Positions 45,504 through 55,399 of a stretch of DNA of 64,000 bases are shown piece by piece (the stretch's first letter is position 1; every line of letters starts with the position of its first letter). Position numbers and translations under genes: made by a program. Location: the NCBI GenBank assembly GCA_963989385.1, contig OZ022506.1, forward strand, positions 4,319,415 through 4,383,414, read 5' to 3'. Under the pieces are notes generated by a model, which saw only the letters and a program-made list of their open reading frames with translations, had not been told where the DNA came from and ran no database searches. The stretch comes from Ctena decussata (lineage: Eukaryota; Mollusca; Bivalvia; Lucinida; Lucinidae).

Positions 45504-45698
45504 GCTCCAGATAAGAAGGGGTATTGAAGATAATTCAAAGATAATTTTTCTTATTTCTCGAAGAAAACATATGTTGTGACCCCTCATTGGAACCGTCTCG
45601 ACGAGACGGTTCTAATGAGGGGTCACAAAATATGTTTTTGTGGAGAAATAATGATGATTATCCCTAAATTATCTCTGTTACCCCTTCTTATCTGGAGC
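45504..45698. mobile_element. 195-bp palindrome (GAACCGTCTCG family) in the LINE
   Basis: The arms begin GCTCCAGATAAGAAGGGGTA and meet at GTCTCGACGAGAC (centre 45600/45601). The inner arm CATTGGAACCGTCTCG parallels CATTAGAATCGCCTC of the palindromes at 7660 and 59500, suggesting related hairpin elements with different cores. No target duplication was found. Confidence 0.75.
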
Positions 45699-46064
45699 AC
45701 TGAAGTCTATGTATAAAGTTGTACATGGTTCCACAATACATTAAGGAACTTTTTCAGTTTCGAGCTGATACTTTGCCTGATACCTCATTACGGTCTATTT
45801 CAAACCAGAATTTTACCATCCCTAAATCAAACATTAGTTTATATAAAACAGTTTGTCATATTCTGAGCCGGTCATATGGAATGCTACTCCATCGGATATT
45901 AAGAACTTGTCAGCACTTAATAGTTTTACAAAGAGTGTAGATGACTGGATTATAAACGAATAAGTTAAACTTGTTTTCCACCCCAACTCTGCATTGTATA
46001 TATCATTTTCATATGTATCAGATTTTCACCATATATTACACTTATTCGTATTTCAATATGTATA

Positions 46065-46340
46065 GCCGGGCCGGGTAGCGCAATCGGTAGGGCACCTGAC
46101 CCGTAAGTCAGAGGTCCTGGGTTCGAATCCCGGTCTGGCCACATACTTTCGTTTCTCCTTCCGCTGATTCAAGAAGGGCAGTTGTCAGTTACTGGCGAAA
46201 GTATGTGCACTTAGTACTGGTTAACCGCTTAGGAGGTCTAGGCCTGCCCAGGAATAGTGTGGTTAGGTTAACTGACCGTCCCGACATGACCTTAGTTGTT
46301 TACCGTGGACGTTAAGCATCAAATCAACCAACAAAAAAAA
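46065..46340 (+). mobile_element. tRNA-derived SINE, family 1
   Basis: Full-length copy: box A TAGCGCAATCGG, box B GGTTCGAATCC, and a tail ending CAACCAACAAAAAAAA. TCAATATGTATA (46053-46064) and TCAATATATATA (46341-46352) form a 12-bp target duplication with one change. Confidence 0.9.
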
Positions 46341-46481
46341 TCAATATATATACTGTCATGTTTTTGTGTAAATAATATGTTTATTATGTAAATAATGATT
46401 TGAAAGAGGGCCCCATGGAAGATTGGTTATACCAAACGGGTTACCCTCTCTAAATAAAGAATTTACTTACTTACTTGATAA

Positions 46482-46940
46482 ATTGCGGGTTCGGCTAAGT
46501 GCTCAACCGAATCTCTCTCAGATTCTTACAAGAATTCTTACGGCAGTTAAGGATGGTCTCTAGAAATATTGTGATTTATCTTACGCGAGAAGTGGCGTAA
46601 ATCAGATGTGGATCCTAAAAAAACTCTACAGAACAATTGAAAAGTTTAAAAGCCCAAGCACTATTTGAAGTAGATAGCATAAAAACCTTCGATTTCTCTA
46701 CGCTTTATACGTCAATTCCACATGACAAATTAAAGTCTAAATTAAAAGAAATTGTAAACAATTGTTTCTTTCACAAAAACGGAAATCGTCGGTACAAATG
46801 CTTTGTTCTTGGGTATCCGGACACATATTTTGTTAAGGGCCACTCTGATGTTCATACAAAATGTTCTGAGGATGATGTCATTAAAATGCTGGAATTTCTT
46901 ATCGACAATAAGCGGACAGATTTTATCGAACCCAGGATAC
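46482..46940 (+). pseudogene. Penelope-like element, 3' part
   Basis: Broken frames read AGSAKCST, then ILTRILTAVKDGL, ARSGVNQMWILKK, and in the frame 46637-46938 IKTFDFSTLYTSIPHDKLKS and NGNRRYKCFVLGYPDTYFVK. FDFSTLYTSIPHDKL is the motif A region of Penelope-like reverse transcriptases as I recall them. It continues the reading that stops at 22123, with frameshifts. The coding sequence ends where a partial SINE begins. Confidence 0.78.
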
Positions 46941-47047
46941 CCGGTCTGGCCACATACTTTCGTTTCTCCTTCCGCTGATTCAAGAAGGGCAGTTGTCAGT
47001 TACTGGCGAAAGTATGTGTACTTAGTACTGATTAACCGCTTAGGAGG
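46941..47047 (+). mobile_element. SINE family 1, internal fragment
   Basis: CCGGTCTGGCCACATACTTT through GATTAACCGCTTAGGAGG match the middle of the SINE at 46065; both ends are missing. Confidence 0.8.
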
Positions 47048-47119
47048 AAAAGCGAGAGTCGTGAAGTAATGTCAATTCTGCACCTTCCTTTCTTAGCCAA
47101 TGGTTATGGATACAAAAGT

Positions 47120-47345
47120 CACAGAAAGGGAAGCAACTCTACCATTTACATTTTGCCTCTCTTCTCAATGAGGTCAACTTCTTAAGGAAAGAATTTGCTC
47201 CTCAAGGAGCAAATTCTTTCTTTTATCAGTGGATTTCTTTTTTGAAGGGTTTCATTGCCCAGGGAAGCAAATAGGAAGTCACAAAAGTTGTTCCCCTTTG
47301 TGAAAATAGCCACAATATCACGGAAGTGTACCCATACACCTGAAT
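47120..47345. repeat. GAGCAAATTC module, best-preserved copy
   Basis: It reads GGAAGCAACTCTACC, TTTTGCCTCTC, then GAATTTGCTCCTCAAGGAGC and CAAATTCTTTC, and later CCCAGGGAAGCAAATAGGAA and a TGTACCCATACACCTG end. The central part is a perfect small palindrome. Confidence 0.55.
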
Positions 47346-47609
47346 TTGACCTATAGCAAAGATTTAATTACTGAGCGTATCCAAAACAGGTCTGCCTGCT
47401 GTTACATGGAACCAGTAATAAATACGACGTTGTTTCCATATTTTTTGTGTGCTGAAATGAAGCTTTAGGGACTATCTGATAATGCAACACAGTTTTCGCT
47501 CAAAAAAATAAAAGGGATCGTTTATCAATATGAAATCAATCTTTTTGAGAAAGCACAAATCTGCGTTGCCGTCCATGATTTTTTTTCAATCCCGTGACGT
47601 CGCGTTTAA

Positions 47610-49438
47610 GGTGAGGTGGGAGTAATTGACAAAACACATGATTTTATTCATACTTCCTTATTTTGTACATTTTCAGTCCCTCTTTCAGAAAATGTAATAA
47701 AAAAGGGGGGTCGCCGATATCGTTTTCAAGATATCTGACCTCGAAAATGTCATTTTTTTCACTTTTTCGACCCGACGTTATAATGGCGTTCTATGGAAAA
47801 TGCACTTTTTTGCTCGTAACTCTTGGACAAAAACCTTCATTCTGAGAAAACAAAACACATTTTTTTCTTCAAAAACTAACACAGTATGGCTCAATGATAG
47901 AAGTTTACATTAAAGCAATAAAAATAGTAGGTCGCCGACTTAACTTCTGAGTTAAAGTGCATTAAATGCCCGGCCTGCCGTCTCTTTAGACTGAAATGTT
48001 GACGTTGCGCATGGTGACGTTAACGTTACTTAACTTTTCGCGCCACATATCAACTGACGCTTTTTGTAGGCTACCGGCAAAATTTGTCTGGGACTTTCAT
48101 CACTTATGATTGTTAAGTCTGGAAAGTGCAGGATGAAGGCAGATGTAATATGTTTCTCTCAATCTCTGCATAAGCCGTCTTAACTAAGTATTTTTAATTA
48201 AAAAAATCGAAAGCATTTGCTATTATGCCCTCCCATACAGTTGACGGGCACCCGAGTTGCGGCGGGCTTCCACGTATTATGACATTTGAACAATTCCCTT
48301 GTCCAATTGGCTTTTGTACAGTGTAATTGAGTTGAGTTTTCCAGTTCATGACCCGACCCAAGAAAGTACCTATGATATTCTGCACTATAACCTAGCGTTC
48401 CAACGAATAGACTTGGCTTTTGTGCAGTGTAATTGAGTCGAGTTTTCCAGTTCATGACCCGACCCAAGAAAGTACCTATGATATTCTGCACTATAACCTA
48501 GCGTTCCAACGAACAGACTTGGGCGACTCTCTCTCTCTCTCTCTCTCTCTCTGTAAAAATGATAGACAGCTTGTATTCACTTTAGCGTCCAGGAGATACT
48601 TTGATATACACTTGAAACAGAAATAAGAAATGAAAAACAGAACAGTGAAAGTAAGGCAAGGAAAAAGAGACGCCACATTGTTTTTAGCTTATTGACAGAA
48701 CAGATCGTTGAATTAGCGTATCATCGTCGATAAAAGACTCTGCCGACATTGCGTCGACGTTGATAAGGCTGCCTGTCGTTGTTCAAATGCTAGGGACAGT
48801 CTAAGAATTTTTTATATAGCTGAAATTTGGTATAGTTTTTGCTGATTATTATTTTAAGTGTGGCTGGTATGATAACCACTGTCTATGGCTGCTATCATGT
48901 TAACTGTTAAGTACGTGGTGGAAGTATAGACAGCGATCTGACTATTCATTGTACGATTCTGGATTCAATTTCACGAGGCTTTGTTATTGCAACTCAACAG
49001 CTGCGAAATCCGTCTAACAAGCTGTCAGAGAACAGCTTTCTACCCACGGAAACCTAGCGATTTTTTTTTCAGTTTCTTCTCTACGGCACTTTCTTTTTCC
49101 TTTTCTTGTCGAATGAAATTTGTAATAATATTATTGCAACTCAATAGCTGCGAACTCCGCCTAATAAACTGTTCAGAAACTGTCAGCTATCCCACAAGTA
49201 GTCTTCCGCACGGAAAGCTATCTTCTTTTTTCAGTTTCTCCTCTACGGCATTTTCTACTTCCTTTAAATATCGCCCAGCTCTCGGCCTCCTTGTATTTTG
49301 TGAGCAGACTATGAAGTGATCAAAGAAGCGGCTAACGTTGACGCCATCTTGTTTTTATCAAACGGAACGTTCGACGTCATTTCGTAGCGTAGTGACAGAA
49401 ACTGCCGCACGGCGGCGCTGAATTACTCCCACCTCACC
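47610..49438. mobile_element. TTAA-flanked nonautonomous DNA transposon, 1.83 kb
   Basis: An 18-bp inverted repeat GGTGAGGTGGGAGTAATT forms both ends, flanked by TTAA (47606-47609 and 49439-49442). Copy A has the undisturbed site (TTTGATTGG, with TTGA where copy B had TTAA). TTAA duplication is typical of piggyBac and some Kolobok-type elements. No transposase frame is present. The interior has a 106-bp tandem duplication (48311-48416 and 48417-48522), a CT run at 48526-48553, and two diverged copies of an ATTGCAACTCAACAGCTGCG segment (48986 and 49134). Confidence 0.9.
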
Positions 49439-49441
49439 TTA

Positions 49442-49484
49442 ATTGGCTGATAAAACGACGTTGACAACGCTGACGCTATAAATA
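49442..49484 (+). promoter_or_regulatory. Promoter of the 121-codon gene, copy B
   Basis: ATTGG at 49442-49446, GACGTTGACAACGCTGACGC, and TATAAATA at 49477-49484, as in copy A. The transposon ends immediately before the CCAAT box, so any elements further upstream (including the CRE-like motif) are now 1.8 kb away. Confidence 0.75.
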
Positions 49485-49536
49485 CGCAGCAACGGAGTCG
49501 CTTGTCAGAACTTGTTCTGCTCCTTGAAGAATCAAG

Positions 49537-49902
49537 ATGTATAGGAAGTATCGTGCGGAGAGAAGAATTTTGGCAGAGGCGGGCGAAGAAGTGAAGGTGG
49601 GCGAGCCGAGGTGTGAAGTTAGACATGGTGAAGCACCAAAGGCGGACGAGCTGATGCGGGGTACAAGACTAGAAGCGGGCGAGCCGAGATGTGGCAATCA
49701 GCTACATTTACAGAACCCGATGGCAAAGATTTCAAGAGTAATGTTTCATATGGCTGAAGTACTGGAGTCTAGGAGTGAAAATTTAGTCACTAGCAGTGAG
49801 GATAAAAATGAAGATGTTGCTGTTACTATTACTGCTGATACTGAAGAAGAAGAGTATGATGACGAAGAAACCAGCCTGTATGGAATGATTAGGCCTTTCT
49901 GA
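49537..49902 (+). CDS. Small acidic protein with histone-type gene structure, copy B (121 aa)
   Basis: Paralogue of 195-560: the same length and ends (MYRKYRAER... and YDDEETSLYGMIRPF), without a single indel. By eye about 20 of 121 residues differ, including L61P and a C-terminal ESYDD to EEYDD change, so about 83 percent are identical. The middle segment MAEVLESRSENLVTSSEDKN is unchanged. The surrounding noncoding DNA has many small indels. This contrast supports a translated, constrained frame. TATA box, start context and 3' stem-loop are all retained even though a transposon sits beside the promoter. Function unknown. Confidence 0.72.
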   Translation: MYRKYRAERRILAEAGEEVKVGEPRCEVRHGEAPKADELMRGTRLEAGEPRCGNQLHLQNPMAKISRVMFHMAEVLESRSENLVTSSEDKNEDVAVTITADTEEEEYDDEETSLYGMIRPF

Positions 49903-49989
49903 GGCCTTATCTTTGGAAATATATATATAAAAACAAATAAAAATAACAAAATACAGAAATAGTAAAAAGAAAACCTCAGCTAATCAAGA

Positions 49990-50028
49990 GGCCCCTTGTC
50001 GGGCCACCAAATAGTCCAGAAAGAAACC
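49990..50028 (+). promoter_or_regulatory. Histone-type 3' end signal, copy B
   Basis: GGCCCCTTGTCGGGCC (49990-50005), ACCAAATAGTCC and CCAGAAAGAAACC (50016-50028) are identical to copy A, 88 nt after the stop. The sequence between stop and stem-loop has changed, including a small deletion. Confidence 0.7.
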
Positions 50029-50748
50029 TTTATGAGTTGCTTTCCTTTTTGAACTCAAGATTATCAAAGCTTTTGCTGTATATAAAATGTTCCGCTACTA
50101 AAATCTAAGCATTTGTAAACCATCACGCAAACTTCAGCGAAAATATTGACCTATGTATCGACGGACGGACGGACGAACGGATACACCGACCAACAGTCCT
50201 ACATGTATAGGCGAAATCTATATACCCTCGATACTTCATATCCCGGGTTACAAAAGTCTTTTCTCAGAGAGTAGCTCCCTTTTAGTGAGAGGCAAAACCC
50301 TCAGTTTCTCAGTTATCTTCCATAGAGGTGTATCCGTACGCCTTAAGATAAATATGTATGTTATCAGGGGAAGCAACTTTGCCACTTTCATGTTTACCTC
50401 CCTTGTAAACGGTGTCAACTCTGAACTGAAAAGCAAATTCTTTCCTTTAAGAGTAGACCCCTTCTCAAAAGGGTGTCAGCAATCCTCAAGTGGTGATGTA
50501 TAAATATTTTCTTGACGCATATGCCCACTTGCCCCGCCTCCCTCCCGTCCGATTCCCCAAACACCCATTCGTTGTTCCCAATATGAATAGCTAAGTTTGG
50601 CTTTGGCTGTTTAAGGCTTCTCTCCAGTATGCTAGGCAAGAAAGTCTGTGACTGGAGGAACGTCATAGTAAAAGGTAAAGGTTTCCCATAGCCTAATAGC
50701 CGTAGGGGCAGTGGGGGTTAGAGACCCACTGTATCTTGGGCACAGCAG

Positions 50749-51000
50749 ATGAAAGACGGAGCCCATCCCTCTTTTTTCGCTGCTTTATCCGTTCCTGTTT
50801 CGAAAAAGGTACCCATTTACTACTGGGTTGACCGAGAGAGTTTTCGATTTAAGCTTTCTGACAACACATACAATCATGGCGACTTTAATTTTGAGTTTTT
50901 GCTGTATGATATCTTTCACGGCAAAGCTGGGATCGACTTCAAGGGCTGTATCATAAAGAACTTTGAAATGAAATTTAGGGGAAGTGACGTTTACCTGTGA
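50749..51000 (+). CDS. 83-codon open frame, possible last exon
   Basis: MKDGAHPSFFAALS...VSKKVPIYYWVDRESFRF, then DNTYNHGDFNFEFLLYDIFH and ending FRGSDVYL. It is aromatic-rich, with no signal peptide and no recognised family. The preceding GCACAGCAG could be a splice acceptor, which would make this the 3' exon of a longer gene. The copy at 1373-1624 has a stop at codon 41. An unusual composition favours a real peptide, but expression is unproven. Confidence 0.4.
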   Translation: MKDGAHPSFFAALSVPVSKKVPIYYWVDRESFRFKLSDNTYNHGDFNFEFLLYDIFHGKAGIDFKGCIIKNFEMKFRGSDVYL

Positions 51001-51996
51001 AGTGCAAAAATCGTCACGCACGACATAAATTCGTGCATTTTTTTAAATTTGATTAGTGTTACTTTCTAAAAAATACTAGTCATCTTTAATAACTTGAAAT
51101 GTGCAATTACTTAAATACATCACAATGTGGGATGAGGCCTTTTTAAAGTCATTGAGTATATACATGTATGATGGCTGTTTGAGATGTTACCTCTTTTAAG
51201 CAGTCTGCCATACTGTTTTGGTCTGAGTGTTAGATAACCATGCATCTGTTAAACAGATTATGTCAATCAGAAGTCTAACAGAATGACAATATATTACTTA
51301 TATGTGTTTTGCAGTGCACCCTGTTCACTACTTACAATGTGTTATTGCGGTATTCTGTATGCGTATGTTAACGTTATGGTTTTTGCCGGTTTTACAAAGA
51401 ATTGTGGGAGAGCGTCATCAGAAAATGTGTAAACAAATTCTAAAACTGGAGTAAAATTTGATAATTAAGGTATATATGCCTTTATTCATAGGAAAGTTTG
51501 CCTGTAATAAGTTTTACCATGACAATGTGTATATTCCGGGCCGATGAGTGCTTTATTCTTCCTTAAATCAGCTTTTATAGAGAAGAAAGTAAAAGTAGAC
51601 ATTTTATCATATATTTGTAGATTGTAATCCATAGTCGGGTGCTTAAACATAATAATGCTGTCCACCAACCTTAGACCTCTTTCCGGAAAGTCACTTTTGT
51701 AATGTAATTTGCCTTTTTCATCATTTTTTGTTATAGTATTCGGCGGATGAGACAATCGTTGAATTTGAGTTTAGTTTGCGAATAGGGACCTCAGCATTAA
51801 AAACAAGTTAATAGTTTATATGCATGCACCGAAAAAGTCTAAGATCAGCCAGTCTTTCTATGATGTTTAACAATCATCGAACTTATATAAAAGTTGTGAT
51901 CACTAAGGGTCTTATGATATTCTCGGAGATCTTGGGTTCTTATTTCGATCAGGACAGGTGGTTCTTAAAGCATTTGCTAAAATCGCCTTACACACA

Positions 51997-53232
51997 TACG
52001 AGGGATGCTTCAGAAGTTCGTGGACACCTTGAATAACAAAGACCCATCGATGAAATATAACATGCACATTGCCACACCATTGGTTGGTTGGTTGGTTGAT
52101 TTGATGCTTAACGTCCACGGTAAACAACTAAGGTCATGTCGGGACGGTCAGTTAACCTAACCACACTATTCCTGGGCAGGCTTAGACCTCCTAAGCGGTT
52201 AACCAGTACTAAGTGCACATACTTTCGCCAGTAACTGACAACTGCCCTTCTTGAATCAGCGGAAGGAGAAACGAAAGTATGTGGCCAGACCGGGATTCGA
52301 ACCCAGGACCTCTGACTTACGAGTCAGGTGCCCTACCGATTGCGCTACCCGGCCCGGCAACCACACCATTGGTAAACACACATGTAAAATTTGAATCAGA
52401 TATCTCAAACGGTTCATATATAACAATGCATTTTGTTCAGTTACCCTAGGTTGCGCGGCGCACGCCACAACGTCACGTTGACGTCTGGTATATGATAGTG
52501 CTCAAAATGCGAAGCTGATAAGATCCACCAAAGAAATCATGACACTAAAATCACAGCTTCAGCATTTATATAATGCGAGGAATAGAGCAATAAGACAATC
52601 ACAAGTTTTCCATCAGGTTTTATGAAGCACAACTTCTGATATCGCGTAAACATGTCTTGGGCTCAGTTGTGAGGTGTATAATCTATTATTTCATCGAATA
52701 AGTGCATCACTGCCATCCTGAGGTCCGAACATATGGCTAGACTTTTTTTCAGCACTCTTTTACACAGTATTTTCAAACGAGTATATCTCATAATGCTTCG
52801 TGTAAAATATGGTTTGTTTCCACTGGTTTTATGTCTTTTATGTTGACCTTTAGACAAACTGCTTGCATGCAGACGTTCAAGAAAACGTCATTTTCTTCTT
52901 TCATGTCAGAGGGTGGTGGTCTTTTTTGTTTGTGCAAAATATCATGTAAAATGCCAATAATAAATATTCACATCGTTTGAAAGTGGGAAATGCTACTTTA
53001 GTTCTTGACTGCAATTTTATATCGAAATTTTAAGGATAAAAAGTATATCTGATTATTTTAAAAGGAACATTTTGTATTTTCCTGCAAAAACTCTGGAGTG
53101 CGCCGCACAGACAATATAGTGAGAAATTATTCAGCCATTTATAGAGAAGCATTGGTTAAGATTTGAAAGAAATAACTTATTGCAGTTGCATTTTATGGAC
53201 TGTGTCCACGAATTTCTGGATCATCTCTCGTA
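51997..53232. mobile_element. Mariner-like nonautonomous element, nested
   Basis: The ends TACGAGGGATGCTTCAGAAG on the left and TACGAGAGATGATCCAGAAA read from the right both continue with TTCGTGGACAC. CGAGGG...GTTCGTGGAC is the usual style of mariner inverted repeats, and TA borders fit. No transposase frame is recognisable. A SINE at 52084-52360 interrupts it. Confidence 0.78.
52084..52360 (-). mobile_element. tRNA-derived SINE, family 1, nested in the mariner-like element
   Basis: Minus-strand copy with box A and box B intact and a CAACCAACC tail. CCACACCATTGG is duplicated at 52072-52083 and 52361-52372. Confidence 0.9.
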
Positions 53233-53939
53233 GGTGTACCATCTCTATTTTACTATTTTGCTTTTCATGTCACAATATCCACCGTAGGAAACATAAACGT
53301 CTACCGTAGAATACGTTAGCATAACATTCGAAAACCAATACATAAGGCTTGGATTAGCCGTAGAAAACTATAAAACCTTTTTTCTAAAATTCACGTGTGT
53401 TCATACATTCGTGCATGCTGCAGTAAATATAGGTGTACATTTACAATTTAGTGCAATATTCCTCTGCATGGACAAACACAGGAGTAAATAGAGCCAGTAA
53501 AAACCTACTTATGACGACTGGGATTCTCGCTAAGACTTTTTAGATAAACTGCCAAAAAGACGAAAATTTTTACGTGCAAAGGGATAACAGTATGAGTTGG
53601 AGTTCTTCGGCACAGCATAAAAGGCTAGATTTGCATTAAAATATGAAAATTAATATTTATTTTGTTAAAATCGTCTGCTAAACGGCCGTTAACATTAGAA
53701 ATCTTCATCAAAAGCCGTAGAAAATCGTAACGTTAACAGTAGCATGCAGAATCCTGAAATAACACATTGTAGGTAGTGCTGTTTACAAAGGCGCATGGGG
53801 GATTTGCCATCTCCTCTGAGGGCTATTTTTTCTTTACTTTGTTTGATAGTTCGTTCCTATTAGGTAAGAGAGTTGGTGCTAGGTCAGATGGCATGTCCAT
53901 ATAAGTGCAGCAGCTGCAAAGTATCCGTGCAGCCTTCTG

Positions 53940-54205
53940 TGTTCCTGACATTTATTCATGATCCGGTGACTTTGCCTCATATCCCCAGCACTGATAAATG
54001 GATCAACATCATACTTGGGATAATTGATCAGCCTGACACTGCATAATATGACCTCAAAATATTTGTACATTCTCATAATATCTGGGATAATGATTCAGTT
54101 TGACTTAGCAGATGACTTGTAGGTTACTTCGAAATTTGTTTGGTGGTCTGTGATTTTGCCCTATATCTCCAGCACTATTCAATGGATTTGCATTATTCTT
54201 AGGCT
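53940..54205. repeat. Degenerate satellite-like repeat, copy B
   Basis: Counterpart of 2110-2375 with the same order of phrases. Confidence 0.5.
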
Positions 54206-54216
54206 GTTAGATTCCA

Positions 54217-54364
54217 GCAGGCACACAGGGTTAAATTAACATTGAATCAATTTTGAAATTAAGGTTGAGTCAAACTTGATTCAACTTAACTCAACCTTGA
54301 TTCAATGTTGTGACACTGAATCAATGTTGATTCAAGCTAGATTTAACCTTGTGTGCCCAGTGGG
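54217..54364. mobile_element. TTGAATCAA palindromic repeat, copy B
   Basis: Counterpart of 2388-2535, with CAGCAGGCACACAGG and CTTGTGTGCCCAGTGGG ends. Confidence 0.6.
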
Positions 54365-54661
54365 ATCAGTCTGACTCAGCAAATGCATTGGTACTGCTTG
54401 CAGGTCATTGTGTTTTATTTCATGGTTGAATGAATTTGTTAAGTTTGTCAGGCTCTTCTGACTGGGCCCGATATCATGGAGATAGGAGCATCATGCAGTG
54501 CGCCCCGTGGGCATTACATTTGGCGAACAGGGGGCGTTATTTAGAGCCTTAAACATAGTAAATCAGCCACTGCCGAAATATCTCTAATAAACAATATAAA
54601 GGTGATCGGTATACTTTCAGAGGAAGCAACTCTACTATTTTTGCCTCCCTTTCTGTAGGAG

Positions 54662-55399
54662 TCAACTGACTAGGAGAACCGAGGCGTAGCACCGTAGCAG
54701 CAACTCTAATATTGAGGCAAACTTGGGCCTGGAACTGACTGACGGTTGGGCGGGAGTGGTCACTGTTGATAAGACCCACCTCCACCAAGGAGTCGACAGA
54801 GGTCGACCTTCACCTGCCAGTTTCGTGTCCTTATGAGACCTGTTTTGTTCCAAGTTGCATTGGCACTGCTCTCGTCCATGCCGAGTTTTGAGCATCGTCC
54901 AGCATGCAACAGTGGCATGAGCATTCATCAAACTCACTGAACGATTAAGTGTCCACATGTACAGAGCTTCCGCTCAGGGCCGCCGCCTCTCGCCCAGAGA
55001 GTAAGATGCCACCTTTACATGAGTTCTGATGCTGGTTCTCGTCAACCAAACGAGGAAGAGCATAACCCCTGCAGCTGGGAGCCAAACTGGCCGCATGCAG
55101 ACTGTAAGCTGGAAGGATCCAGCCTTCTTCAATCTCTCCCCCCACCCCACCCCCGGCTTCGGTGAATGCTGTCTCGACATCCCACTCTTCCCTTTCTTCG
55201 ACTTGCGCAGGTTGTAGTAGAATTTGTCCGTCTGCCTGGATTACTCCGGTACTCTTTGCTCTAACTCGTCGAATTTTGTAGATGCTTATTACTTCATCCT
55301 TTGACTTTGCAACTCAGGGTTCTTCCTATCGTTTCTGAAAAAAAGCACAACGGAGCCGTCTTCTTGTAAGACAGAAGTGATGCCTCTTGAAATGTTCAT
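54662..55399 (-). pseudogene. Broken counterpart of the 231-codon frame
   Basis: The frame starting at 55399 reads MNISRGITSVLQEDGSVVLF and ends after 36 codons (55289), because of a 14-nt deletion relative to copy A near 55296. Downstream, matching pieces (SLHAASLAPSCRGYALPRLV, then RSHKDTKLAGEGRPLSTPWW) lie in different frames. A TATA sequence GACGCTATATATACGG lies about 50 nt upstream of 55399. Confidence 0.4.

Larger units (their letters stand above)
44401..46480 (+). pseudogene. Jockey/CR1-like LINE, 5'-truncated and broken
   Basis: The main frame (44471-44929) has LPTLSKLLEKFISKNL, QSGFRSGHSTETAL, motif A MADFRKAFDLVDHPLLLKKL and a motif B changed from PQGS to PQRS. The YADD region follows in another frame (44920-44935). 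Later pieces (45208-45408, 45719-45940) include YNVYIQPRLNYCNIV and KLQRRACKII. It is interrupted by a palindrome (45504-45698) and a SINE (46065-46340) and ends AATAAAGAATTTACTTACTT. It lies inside the Penelope-like element, which resumes directly after it. Confidence 0.85.
51326..53778. mobile_element. 2.45 kb DNA transposon with CACTAC ends and CTGTT duplication
   Basis: The left end CACTACTTACAATGTGTTAT and, read from the right, CACTACCTACAATGTGTTAT are inverted. CTGTT is duplicated (51321-51325, 53779-53783). Copy A has the empty site at about 1945 (CACCCTGTTTACAAAGG). A 5-bp duplication with CAC ends suggests Transib-like elements rather than CACTA/EnSpm, which duplicate 3 bp. No transposase frame is visible. 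It contains the element at 51997-53232. Confidence 0.85.

Noticed and set aside
46065..46140. tRNA gene with CCG/TCG-type anticodon loop
   Set aside because: The anticodon loop is one base short, a conserved SINE tail follows, and target duplications flank this and the other copies.
48194..48491. Two similar minus-strand frames (MQNIIGTFLGRVMNW) in the TTAA element
   Set aside because: They are the same sequence seen twice because of the 106-bp tandem duplication; no wider frame supports a protein.
51486..52857. Small frames inside the nested elements as possible transposase
   Set aside because: None shows a DDE/D arrangement or similarity to mariner or Transib proteins that I can recognise.
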